This document shows, in pieces, positions 11,503 through 22,457 of a stretch of DNA of 64,000 nucleotides. A program made the translations under genes and the position numbers. How positions within the stretch are numbered: position 1 is the stretch's first letter; every line of letters begins with the position of its first letter. The stretch is taken from positions 3,770,291-3,834,290 of the forward strand of contig JAJLRJ010000009.1 of assembly GCA_024195265.1 (NCBI GenBank), written 5' to 3'. The notes beneath the pieces were generated by a model. The model worked only from the letters and a program-made list of their open reading frames with translations, was not told the origin of the DNA and did not search any database. Origin of the DNA: Dendrophyllia cribrosa. Its lineage: Eukaryota > Cnidaria > Anthozoa > Scleractinia > Dendrophylliidae.

Positions 11503-12819
11503 TTTCATTACTTTATAGCTGATTAGATCCTTTACTATAGGATACGGTGATTCTTTTTCGTTACGGTGGTCTTTCGGCAAATACAGTAACTTGTTTACCT
11601 TTTAGGGGTTACTGTTTCGAACTTTCCGACGTCAGCATCCCCGACACTTTTACATTGGAGTCCAATACTCAATTGTGTGTCTGTTAAAAAGAGGGCAATA
11701 GGTGGTTCACGTTTACTACTGATATTGCCGGTAACTGAGCCTTCCGGTAATGCTGGCATAACAAGAAAGGTAAGAAATTCATGGTCACGTGATAGTTAAA
11801 ACTTAATACTAGAATCTAGTGAACACGTGGATTTATTTTCGTAGATCAACTCAAACGGGCAGCTTAGAAAAACCACAAATTTCATTTTGTAAACTATCGA
11901 AAACAAGTGAGTACCAAAAGTACTGCTGAAGAAAGTTTCATTTAAATGGTCACACCATAGGATTTCGTTGACAGACTCAAAAGTTAGCACTACACTACAT
12001 GTCTCCATAATTAACTCTGGAAGTGAAAGGGTTAAAATCGTGTAATTGATTCAACAGACATTTTATTATCTGTTGCATGCTGTCACAACAGCTAAACTGT
12101 GTTTTTTTTAGGGAATTAGCTCTTTTTAGCTCCAAATTGAATTCGGTTGAAAAAATTTGGGATTTTCAAGTGGTATATAGCCTGAGGCTAAGTGTTAGTG
12201 ACGTCATATCAGTTGACATAGCAACTTCAAGCTCATGTATAAATAGTTGAATAAAAAGGAGAAGAGGAGTTAGTGGTATTGTAAATATGTAATTTACTTG
12301 CTTATGAAATGCACATTTACATTTACATTTGGTATGAGAGGCAACCCTGCGTGCACGTCATATTTTAGAATATTTCAATGCAAAATGTGCAATTGACTTT
12401 CCTTTGTGATTTAACCTTATACATGTCTGCTTAACGAAAAAAGAACCACGCAGTGGAATCGTTCATGAATGACAAAACGAAACACATCAAGTAAAAGGAA
12501 CTTACATTATTGCCGGATTTAGCGAGAGTTCCATTTTATAACGATTCCTTTTTTTTTTTTTTTTCGAGCAACAGATGTCTGAATGGAAGTAATAAAGTTG
12601 AACTCGAAGTTAAAGTTGACCTTGCATGCACGAGTGATTGCGAAAGACTGATGAAAGGTTTCAAATGACGAAGTAACGTGCATGACGGATCACCTTGTGT
12701 GACCGGAAAAGCGACTGTAAAACAAATCATAACAATTTTGGATTAATTCTCGTACCTTCGGGGCACTTACAAGACCCTTAAAGCCCGACTTCACTACTCG
12801 AAGAGTCGTTCTTCTTTAA

Positions 12820-13457
12820 GGGGGGAGAAACTTAACTACAAGGTGGTTGCTATGGAAGAGTTCCAAACGTCATATAATGAGTTTCTTTACTTCCTCGGCT
12901 ATGATGTTTGGTCACGTTCATTCTGTTAATGGTACCATTAAATTTCGTAAGTCACAGCCATATTTGGTAAGTCACGTGACCAGAACATAAAAACCCTTAA
13001 AACTCAAACATCTTACATTTTTTTTCCAATAAAACCAATGTCAACGGCTTAAGAACATCCTAATAAAAAATCTGTAGCATGGATTTGTTAAAATTCACGT
13101 AATTGAAAAAGTTATGACGTCATAAAGGTGTATTTTGATACATTTTCTTTAATAACTTTCCTGTTTTTTCGCCTAACGGTAATTCCATGCTACAGATTTT
13201 TAAAAAGGTTGAATTGCTTATGATTCGGCAAAAAAATCAGATTTTTATCTCGTTTCCTTTGAGTTTTTACGCTTTTTCATTCTTACGCGCGGTTGGGGAC
13301 TGGCACTAGTTACGCATGTGCAATGTCGATTTAGTGATGTCTTGTGTTCAGTTTCATAGTTCCCACCACATTAGCAGTTTATGACACGTGAGAAATGCTA
13401 ACCATGAAATAATGTCCCTAGCAACGACTCCAAAACTGTAGTTAAGTTTCTCCCCCC
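12820..13457. mobile_element. piggyBac-type MITE with TTAA target duplication
   Basis: GGGGGGAGAAACTTAACTAC and its inverse GTAGTTAAGTTTCTCCCCCC bound 638 bp, flanked by TTAA at 12816-12819 and 13458-13461. The paralogous position near 18913 has a single TTAAATTGTGACT. A second inverted pair inside (AATCTGTAGCATGGA / TCCATGCTACAGATT, about 13069-13200) suggests a nested foldback. Confidence 0.75.
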
Positions 13458-14824
13458 TTAAATTGTGACTGCCGGAAAATCGCTTACTGAGCAAAACACT
13501 GGCATACATGTAACTTTTATATTCTTAACCTTACCTATAAGGGCTGCCTCTTGGTTGATTCTCAATTTAGTTTTGCAACGGTTGTTTTTGGGAGAACTAA
13601 GTTCCCTCCAGAGCAGGGACTGAAAATTTTGTCATTTGCCTTCTGTCTTAGTAAAGGTTCCTCGAAAACAAAACTGATAGCTCTTTTTGTAGCACTAATT
13701 TCACTTTTTCGTAAAATGTGAAGTTCTTCTTCGTTTAATGTGATCAATCCCTTTGCATGAGGCTTAAAAAAAAAACACTCTGGCTTACGGAATATTAAAA
13801 TGATAAACTTAATTCCAGTTGTAACAGTTTATCTCAATGGTTATGGCTTCTCTTAAAATGTACTCATTGGAATTAATGCTATCATTTCATTGCATTAATT
13901 GCTAATTTAAGGTAGAAGCTTGGACGTTTATGTAATATTTACATGCAAAATCGAAAGTCTAATCTTCCTGTTACGATAGTTCCATCAATGCATTTTTGCG
14001 AGGACCGAAAATAACTTAAAGAAGCTTGTATTACACTTCCGTATTTGTGCGCTCGTGTCAGTGTTTTTGTTAACTTTACACTGGTTTTATCTTTCCCGCT
14101 TCAGTAAGATGATAACAAACTCTGTACGTTCAAGTCACGGAATTTTTTAACCTTTATATTGACTATGATACGGTAGCTTTAAGAAAAACGATAAAGGAAA
14201 TGAAAAATAATAAAATTACCGTATGTATGATCATATGGTCTGTAAAACCATTTTTTTCTTTATTTGACGTAATTGTTTTTATATCAGCTATCAGATATGG
14301 TCCAAAAACACCGGAAGTCTACACATGGCAATAGACCTTTTTACCTTGGCTATGGTATTTATTTACCTATTTCAGATCATGTGACGTTCTCTAGAGAATT
14401 GTTCCTGTTGGGGGGTGAACCATTAGATTTCTGAAAGGGGGACGGGGAGGTAGGTAATCTTGTCTATGCTCGATATTCTTCCTTCAAAAGCAGAGCTTCA
14501 AGTCGGGCTTTCACCGTCGGAGGATATTTTTTTCTTCCAGTCGGGATTTTTCTTTCATAATTACTCAGGTCCCTTTAGAAGTGAAATGTTCGGTTCCTTT
14601 TCGTTTCTAAACTAATTATGCATTTGTATACACATGAATATGATAACATTTATAGGAACCAACTCTCTAGAGTGACATGTCATGATCTGAAATGGGTCAC
14701 AAACACGACCAGGTAAAAAGATCTATTGGCTACTGAAATGTTTGTATAAAATGGCATGCAATTTTGCCGGTCTTTAACATGTGATTTTTAAGCCATGAGT
14801 CCCTCCAAAATAAACTGTAAGTTA

Positions 14825-15117
14825 AATGTAATAGTCTTGGAATAGTCTTGTGGGTACTCCCTCGCATCCCCTGCACGATCTTCTCCCCCCACGTAAGAAC
14901 AGGGACCTACGCGGTAGGTCGCATCCTTACCAGGTCCCATGTGTTAATTCTAAAAAAATTTAAGAAATGCTTTGTAAATAGATGTCTCTTTGATTTTAAA
15001 TAGATTGTATTTGGTATTTTCTAGTGTTTAGATAGTTTTAAACTCTATTTTATACGGTACCTTGTAAGTTTTAACGTTTGTTTAAAACTTCGAATAAAGA
15101 CCCCTATTATTATTATT
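14825..15117 (+). mobile_element. LINE 3'-UTR fragment ending in ATT repeats
   Basis: This block ends in CGAATAAAGACCCCTATT followed by (ATT)n and is missing from the paralogous site near 20790. A poly-AATAAA-like tail with a short trinucleotide repeat is typical of CR1/L2-type retrotransposon 3' ends. No coding part remains. Confidence 0.55.
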
Positions 15118-15323
15118 AAACCGAATTACAACAATTAAGTCGTAAAACGTCCCTAGACCTAGTTTAATTTCAAGGAGCGAGCCAGGGTTTGTTTCTGTAC
15201 AAGTCTTTCCAGTTGTTGTTGTTGTTGTTGTTGTTTCAGACTGTATTACACAACCCGGTGGGGAGGGGGTACTCATCTATAATCGTGATAGGGAGGTAGG
15301 TGCAAATTAGGCCAACGTAACCT

Positions 15324-15342
15324 CCCCCCCCCCCCCCCCCCC
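15324..15342. repeat. Poly-C homopolymer (19 C)
   Basis: An uninterrupted C run followed by an A run. Confidence 0.85.
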
Positions 15343-15852
15343 AAAAAAAAAAATCCCTTTTCTTTCTGCATAAAAATCGGTTACGTTTTTTGCCGACTCC
15401 CAAAAATGTCCTCACCGAAATCTTTCACCACAAAAAAGTCACCACAAAATTTCTAACCCCCAAAAAGTCTACGGATCGCAAATTTCAAACCCCAAAAGCA
15501 TCTTCGCACCTGCCCGTCAATGTTATACCTCAACCCCCTTCACCTCCCTCTGGGATTATACACCGTATAAAAACGGTTTAAAGGAAAAGACGCCCCAAAA
15601 ATTATTAGGGTGAAAATTGGGTTGTCTAGTTTCAACCCAATTTATTTAAAACACGGTTTTGTCAATGGGATGAGCAACATGCATCAAAGTATGGCGACCT
15701 CGATACACTAAATCAGTGCCAAATACACGTATAAACATCAAGTACTTCACTTCCATTAGTGATGAAGCACGTACAATAACAATTTCCGTGCATTTCACGA
15801 CAGACCCGCAAGTCACAAGCTCGTGTTTGCCGTTTGCCGCAGTTCGCGATTA

Positions 15853-15902
<50 letters not shown>

Positions 15903-15976
15903 CATCAAAAACATCCTTGTCGTGATATAAAATCCAGACAAACAATCACAAACTGGAAAATTCGACTTTGCCGATA

Positions 15977-16006
15977 TTTCGTCCTTATTACGAAAGACTT
16001 CATCAG
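15977..16006 (-). ncRNA. Hammerhead-ribozyme-like motif, probably from a Penelope-like element
   Basis: On the minus strand the sequence reads CTGATGA, then a hairpin (AGTCTTT...AAGGAC), then GAAA, which is the conserved hammerhead core order with a pairable stem II. Hammerhead motifs are known in Penelope-like retroelements. An inverted copy of the CTGATGAAGTC part follows at 16035-16050, giving a palindrome centred on CAGCTG. The flanking stems were not folded, so activity is uncertain. Confidence 0.45.
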
Positions 16007-16052
16007 GGCAACTGATTTACAGCTGTAAATCAGTTGCCCTGATGAAGTCTTT

Positions 16053-16100
<48 letters not shown>

Positions 16101-16112
16101 GCAATAATTCTC

Positions 16113-16137
16113 CTGAAGAAGGCCGTGAGGCCGAAAC
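16113..16137 (+). ncRNA. Degenerate hammerhead-like core
   Basis: CTGAAGA, a perfect GGCC/GGCC hairpin and GAAAC follow each other, resembling the hammerhead core with one change in the CTGATGA box. Such CTGAAGAAGG...CCGAAACG stretches are common in retroelement ends. Probably an inactive remnant. Confidence 0.35.
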
Positions 16138-16392
16138 GTTGAGAATAAATCTGTCAAAAGTCTTGACTGGAGTCGGAGCTTATTGTTTTACAAGTGAAAA
16201 TTCTATATATATATATATATACAGCAGTTTGCAAAAATTTTGAACCCCCCAAAATATATCACTATATCCATATATATATATATATAGCATTGTTAGAGAG
16301 CAGGGATATAATGATATATTTGGTGGGGGGGGGGGGGGGGGTCAAAATTATATATATATAATGTTTTTATAATCATGTTTTCTTTTGGTAGG

Positions 16393-16552
16393 AACGATTT
16401 GATCAAAAGCAAGGCTGATTCACGGTACGGAAGGAAACGACTATATTTGTAAAAGATCCAATATTTCGAAAGGTACAGCTTTTCTTTTGGATATTTATTT
16501 TGCAAATATAGTCGTTTCTGTACCATGAATTAACCTTGCATTTTTATCAAAT
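16393..16552. mobile_element. Foldback MITE, second copy
   Basis: Inverted arms are nearly the same as at 11345-11502, centred near 16470. Confidence 0.75.
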
Positions 16553-17189
16553 CGTTTCATTATTTTATAGCTGATTAGATCCTTTACTCCATATGATACG
16601 GTGCTTCTATTTCGTTACGGTGGTCTTTCGGCAAATACAGTTTTACTTGTTTACCTTTTAGGGGTTATTTTTGAACTTTAAGACGTCAGTATTCCATCCC
16701 CGTCACTTTTCTATGCGACTCCAACAAACAATTGTGTGTCCGTTAAAGAGAGGGCAATAGGTTGTTTACGGTTTACAACTGCTATTGCCGGTAGCGGAGG
16801 CTTCAGTTATGCTGGCATAACAAGAAAAGGAACGAAATTCATGGTCATTTGAATCTAGTAAACATGAGGATTTATTTTCGTAAATCAACTCATGCGGGCC
16901 TCTTCCTCAACTTCACCCGGATATCAGAACAAATTTAGGTTTGCTTATTACTAGTTTTCATCATTTTTTTTCGATGTTATTAAATTGTCCGGCGCTAACT
17001 AACCCCATTGAAACATTAAGCGATCAGTCGCTTGTCGAAACGCATAACCCTTGAACTACCAAGAGCTCCAAAAAATAGATATTCTAGATAAAAACCAAAT
17101 TTCATTTTGTAAATGGCACCATGCAAAAGAACTGCCGAAGAGGTTTCATTTGAATATAAAATGTTCACACCATAGGATTTCGTTGCTAG

Positions 17190-18505
17190 ACTCCGTTGCA
17201 GAACAGGCGTTATTTTTTTAAGCGTTTCAGGCGAGCGCGGCAGACGAACGCGAAGCGCGAGGCGAACGCGAAGCGCGAGGCGAACGCGAAGCGCGAGGCG
17301 AGCGCGGAGCGCGAGGGGAGAAAAAAATAACGCCTGTCCGCACACCATTGTTCGTGCTGTTCCGGCGTTCATATATGAACGCGGCTATCCAATTGGCTGC
17401 TCGATATCATGTGATCATAATGGTATGACACATAATAACGGCGTAAACAAAACAGACACTAGGCCGACGAAGTAGGCTCGATTACCAGAGAAAGCGGCGG
17501 AAATCGAGCCTACCGACGAAGCGGAACCGATAATAAAATCACAGCTCACGTAAACTTCAATTCACAAACCTCACGTAAACTTCATGAAACTTCAATTCTC
17601 TACAAAATAAATGGCTAACTTTTAAAGCTACATCTCTCTCTGCTAAGCTTGAATCTAAAGATCGATTTTCGTGACAATTCCTACGAAAACTAAAATAGCT
17701 GGGCCCAGCGTGACAAAAACACGGCAAGATAGAAGATAGACATGCAAGGGCGACATCTCATTTCAGAGAAGAAGAAGTGAAAATCGTTCGTATATATAAC
17801 TAACATGCCGAAAGCAATACTCTAACCGCAATGAAAAAAAGAATGCTCATAATTTATCGAGAACAAAAACTACAGGAAATCACAATAGACAGATTTGACC
17901 TTCCGTCCATTGCATGCACGCGGCATTTTTTACAAAAGTTCAATCGGTCAGCACCAAAATCCTCCAAAACAAGCTAAATGTACACTCGTTCAAAACAAAT
18001 AGAAGGAGCAAATGGCATTAAAAAGCATAAGGTTACATGTAAAGTCGTGCGTGTTTGCCATTTTACGCGTGTGACTCTTCGACATGAAGTCCAAGCTGGG
18101 ATAAAATTTCACAGATCTTGGCTCCTTTACGGTCTTCTCCCAATGGGTTGCCGAAAACTTGTCACAGAACTGGAACGCTTCACAGTTTCGGACACCAGAA
18201 TCTGCAAGTCTTCTGCAAATGCTTTCTTTTGAGTAGCTGGCGTATGTTCGGCGCAGAACCATCAGGACATTTTATGACCTTTTATACCTTCGCCGGTGGT
18301 CGGTTTGGCTCTCACACCATATGGGGCCAAAATAGGCCGTTTTGCGTTTGCGTTTGATTGGTTGGTGATTTGGGGGTGTGTATGGGGGCGGAAGGGCACA
18401 AACAATGGTGTGCGGACAGGCGTTATTTTTTTCTCCCCTCGCGCTCCGCGCTCGCCTGCCGCGCTCGCCTGAAACGCTTAAAAAAATAACGCCTGTTCTG
18501 CAGGC
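17190..18505. mobile_element. 1.3-kb element with long GC-rich terminal inverted repeats
   Basis: The left end TGCAGAACAGGCGTTATTTT and right end AAAATAACGCCTGTTCTGCA are exact inverses. Both ends continue into a tract of GCGAGGCGAACGCGAAGC-type units and an inner AACGCCTGTCCGCACACCATT block. The flanks carry near-identical GCTAGACTCCGT / GCTAAGACTCCGT, a plausible target duplication. The internal part has no recognisable transposase, only scattered short frames on both strands. Confidence 0.75.
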
Positions 18506-19098
18506 TAAGACTCCGTAAATGTTGGAACTACATGCACGACATGGTCTCCATTGGGAGTGAAAGGGTTAAAATCGTTTGTTTTGTGTCAAGCTTCTTTAGC
18601 GTATGATTGATTCAACAGACATTTTGTTATCTGCTGCATGCTGTTACAACAGCGAAACTGTGTTTTAGTACTTTTTGTTGAATTAGCTCTTTTTTAGCTC
18701 CAAGTGAATTAGAATAAGCTTTAAATGATTTGAAGGCATGTCATGTCTCTCTGTTATTAATAAGTTGTAATTGTGTGTTTAACCGACTTAGGTAACTGAA
18801 TGCAAGATAAATCGATGCAGTGAAATTCGATAGCTTTTAGCTTCCGGCTCCCTGTAAATAGCTATGAAGTAATGAGCTTTAAACTCACTCGCAGAAGTAA
18901 ACAAATATTATTTAAATTGTGACTGAAAATCGATCATTGTGCAAAACATTGGCATACATGTAACTTTTGTATTCTTAACCTTACCTATAAGAGCTGCCTC
19001 TTGGTTGATTCTTAATTCAGTTTTACACCCGGTTGTTTTTGGGAGAACTAAGCTCCCTCCAGAGCAGAGACTGGAAATTTTGTCGCCCGCCTTCTGTC

Positions 19099-19579
19099 TG
19101 CGTTTTTTTGGGAGAATCCGAAATTGGATTTGTGATCTCGGATCATATGGATTTTTCATGACCAAAAAAACGAAAAATCCTAAAACGGATCATTTAACGT
19201 AAAAGAACCGTTGGTATGCAAATGAACCTATTTTGACTCGCTTGTGTTTATCAGCCTGCTCGACAAATAGTTTTCAAACTATAAGCAATAAAATCTTACC
19301 TGAATTGCCCATGATATGAAATCGTGAAAGAAACAAAACAGCGACCGGAACGAGTAAATTTGCACGAAAGACCGCTTGTCAGATGTACTTTTTTCGAATC
19401 CATTCCCAAAAAAACGCTCAGATCACGAATCTAAAAATCCGGATTTGGATTTGATCCGAAGAATCCACCCTGAGTGTGGATTTTATGGATTCATGATCCG
19501 TTTTTGGATTTGCCCAATAAAACGTAAAATCCGTTTTTGGATTCAGAAATCCGGATTTGGATTTTCCCAAAAAAACGCA
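19099..19579. mobile_element. MITE with TGCGTTTTTTTGGGA termini
   Basis: TGCGTTTTTTTGGGA at the left is inverted as TCCCAAAAAAACGCA at the right. The interior is filled with repeats of ATCCGGATTTGGATTTT. It is missing from the paralogous site at 13644. Confidence 0.8.
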
Positions 19580-19926
19580 CCCTACGGACGTTCCTCGAAA
19601 ACAAAGCTGGGAACACTTTTTGTAGCACTAATTTCACTTTTTCGTAATAAAAATGTGAAGTTCTTCTTACGGAATGTTAAAATGATACATTCCTTAGATT
19701 AAATACCAGTAACTTTATTCCGGTTGTAACAGTTTATCTCAATGGTTATGGCGTCTCTTAAAATGTACTAATTGGAATTAATGTTATCATTTTATTGCAC
19801 TGCCAATTTGAAGTAGAAGCTTGGACATTTATGCAATATTTACATTTAAAATCAAAAGGCTAATCTTCCTGTTATGTTACTTCCATCAATGCTATTTTAC
19901 GAGGACCAAAAATAACCTAAAGAAGC

Positions 19927-19928
<2 letters not shown>

Positions 19929-19968
<40 letters not shown>
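19929..19968. repeat. (AAT)n microsatellite
   Basis: About 13 AAT units, absent from the paralogous copy near 14020. Confidence 0.9.
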
Positions 19969-19969
<1 letters not shown>

Positions 19970-21620
19970 AAAAGCTTGTATTACACTTCCGTATTTGTGC
20001 GCTCGTGTCAGTGTTTTTGTTAACTTTACTCTGGTTTTATCTTTCCCGCTTCAGCAAGATGATAACAAACTCTGCACGTTTAAATCACGGAATTTTTAAA
20101 CCTTTATCATTGAATGCGGTAGCCTTAAGAAAAACGATAAAGGAAATGAAAAATAACAAAATTACCGTACGTATGATCATATGGTCTCTAAAACCACTTA
20201 ATCGTTATTGAAGGAAATTGTTTCTATTAATATCAGCTGTCAGATGATGGTCCAAAAACACCGGAAGTCTACACTGGCAATAGATCATTTTACCTTGGCC
20301 ATGGTGTTTATTTATCTATTCAGATCATGTGACGTTCTCTAGAGAAGCGTTCCTTAAGAAGAAGAGGGGGTTGGGGGCAGGTAGATAATCTTGTCTGTGC
20401 TCGATATTCTTCCTTTACCTGTATTGCTACAGGAATTTTTTTACTTAAAAAGCAAAGCTTCAAGTCGGGCTTTCGCAGTCGCAGGATAATTTTTTCTCCC
20501 AGTCAGGATTTTTCTTTCAAAATCGTCCAACCCAGGTCCCCTTAGAAGTGAAATGGTCGGTTCCTTATCGTTTCTAAAAATTACGCATATATATATACAC
20601 ATGAATATGGTAACATTTGTAAGAACTAACTCTCTAAAGTAACATCTGAAATGGGCTACAAACACGACCACGTAAAAAGGTCTATTGCATGGCTACTTAA
20701 ATTTTTGCATGAAATGGCATGAAATTTCAATTCCGGTCTTTAACATGTGATTTTTAAGTCGTGATTCCCTCCAAAATAAACTGTTAAATCAAATTGCAAC
20801 AATTAAGTCGTAAAACGTCCCTAGACCTAGTTTAATTTCAAGGAGCCAATTTTTGGGGTTTGTTTCCGTGCATGTCTTTCCAGTTATTATTGTTGTTGTT
20901 GTTTCAGACTGTATTACACAACCCGGAGGGAGGGGGAAGGGGGTTACTCGTCTTTAAGCAATGGGGAGGTAGGTGCAAATGAGGCCAACGGCCCAGAACG
21001 TACCCCCTCCCAAACGTCCCTTTTGTTTCTGAATAAAAATCGCTTACGTTTTTTGCTAAAAATGTCCTCACCGAAATCTTTCACCACAGAAAAGTCACCA
21101 CACAATTTCTAACCCCCAAAAAAGTCCACAGATCCCACATTTTAATCCCCGAAAAGGTCTTCGCAACTCCCTGTCACACTGTTATACCTCAATACCCCCT
21201 ACCCCTAGGCCCCTCCCTCTTGGGTTATACACCTTACAAAAACGTATAAAACGTTTAAATGCAGAGGACCACTCAACACTACGATAAATAGTGGTAACTT
21301 TCTTTCCGGATCTCCTTTATGAATGGATGTGAGTACTAGACGTCACCCAAAGTGTAGATAAACAGTTTAAAATGCAAGGCTAGTACAACGGCGGCGGCGG
21401 CCGGCGTTTTACGGTAAAAGACGCCCCAAAAGTATGTAGGGCGAAAAAAATTGTGTTTTCCAGTTTCAACCTAATTTATTTAAAACACGGTTTTGTCAAT
21501 GGGATGAGCAACATGCAACATGGCGACCCCAATAAACTTAAGTCAAATACACGTATAAACTAGTGATTCACTTCCATAAGAGATGAAGCACGTATAATAA
21601 CAACGCTAAAAAAAATAAAT

Positions 21621-22457
21621 AAATAAATTCAAATAGATACTGAACATATAACAGAGTCATATCAATTGTTATACAAATCTGTATCAATCGAGAAAATACA
21701 AAAACGTATTAAATAGTCTCTTTATCAGTCTTAAAGCCGCGTTTTTATGCTAGTGATTATTTTTAATTACGCCAAGAACATATATATAATATTAAATGTT
21801 AAGTTGCAAAAACACTCCGTGACTTGAACTTACGGAGTTTGTTCATCTAGCTGAAGGGCGAAGGGTGGAAAAGATCAGGAAGTGTAATCTAAGCTTTTTA
21901 GTTATATTTTTTTCACGAAATAACAACAATTTTCTTGAAGGAAGCAGCACAAGGATAATTTGCCTTTTAAATTTAAATTCAAACGTTTACTTAATTAAAC
22001 GTTCAAACTAGTCGATGGTACTGGCTATGAACATTAAATGATAGCATGAGAATATGAAGAGATATTTTTTTGGTTAGTTCCACTGACTGAAAACGTTTCC
22101 GGAGAAGCCATAACCAATGAGATTACCTGACACTTCAGGAAGTTATTTGAATTTGATATGAGAAAAGTATCGTTTTAGCGTTAGGTATAGCTCCAATTCG
22201 ATTTTTTAAGTAAAGCATCATTAAACTTATCACAGTTAACGAAGAAGGTCAGAGCGGAGCGGAACGCTACCACAAAGTATTACATTCTCAGTTAGGCCAT
22301 TAGCAATCTCAAACAAAAAAAATCGCAAGATAGTTATCTAAGAACCATTACCAAGACAGAAGGCGGAGGACATTTTTTTTCTTCTTTCTGGAGTTTGCAC
22401 ATTTTACCGTGATCGCAAGTGTAAATTGGCTGCACTAAACTGGCTTAAGGATCCACC
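21621..22457. other. Intergenic interval and 5' flank of gene C
   Basis: No gene or transposon is recognised. There is no strong TATA box near the gene C start, so its transcription start cannot be placed. Confidence 0.45.

Larger units (their letters stand above)
11230..15850. repeat. Segmental duplication, copy 1 of about 5 kb
   Basis: The order of non-coding blocks here (foldback at 11.35 kb; a GGTCACACCATAGGATTTCG block at 11.95 kb; CTGCCTCTTGGTTGATTCT at 13.55 kb; CGGAAGTCTACA at 14.3 kb; AAAACACGGTTTTGTCAATG at 15.65 kb) recurs at 16.36-21.62 kb. The two copies differ by several transposon insertions. No gene is supported in either. Confidence 0.8.
15855..16290. repeat. Cluster of AT dinucleotide arrays between segmental duplications
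   Basis: Long (AT)n arrays occur at about 15855-15898, 16054-16098, 16204-16221 and 16270-16286. They flank retroelement-like hairpins. Confidence 0.85.
16360..21620. repeat. Segmental duplication, copy 2
   Basis: Collinear with 11.23-15.85 kb but enlarged by the elements at 17190-18505 and 19099-19579 and by an AAT microsatellite (19929-19968). It lacks the TTAA MITE and LINE tail found in copy 1. No gene is supported. Confidence 0.8.
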
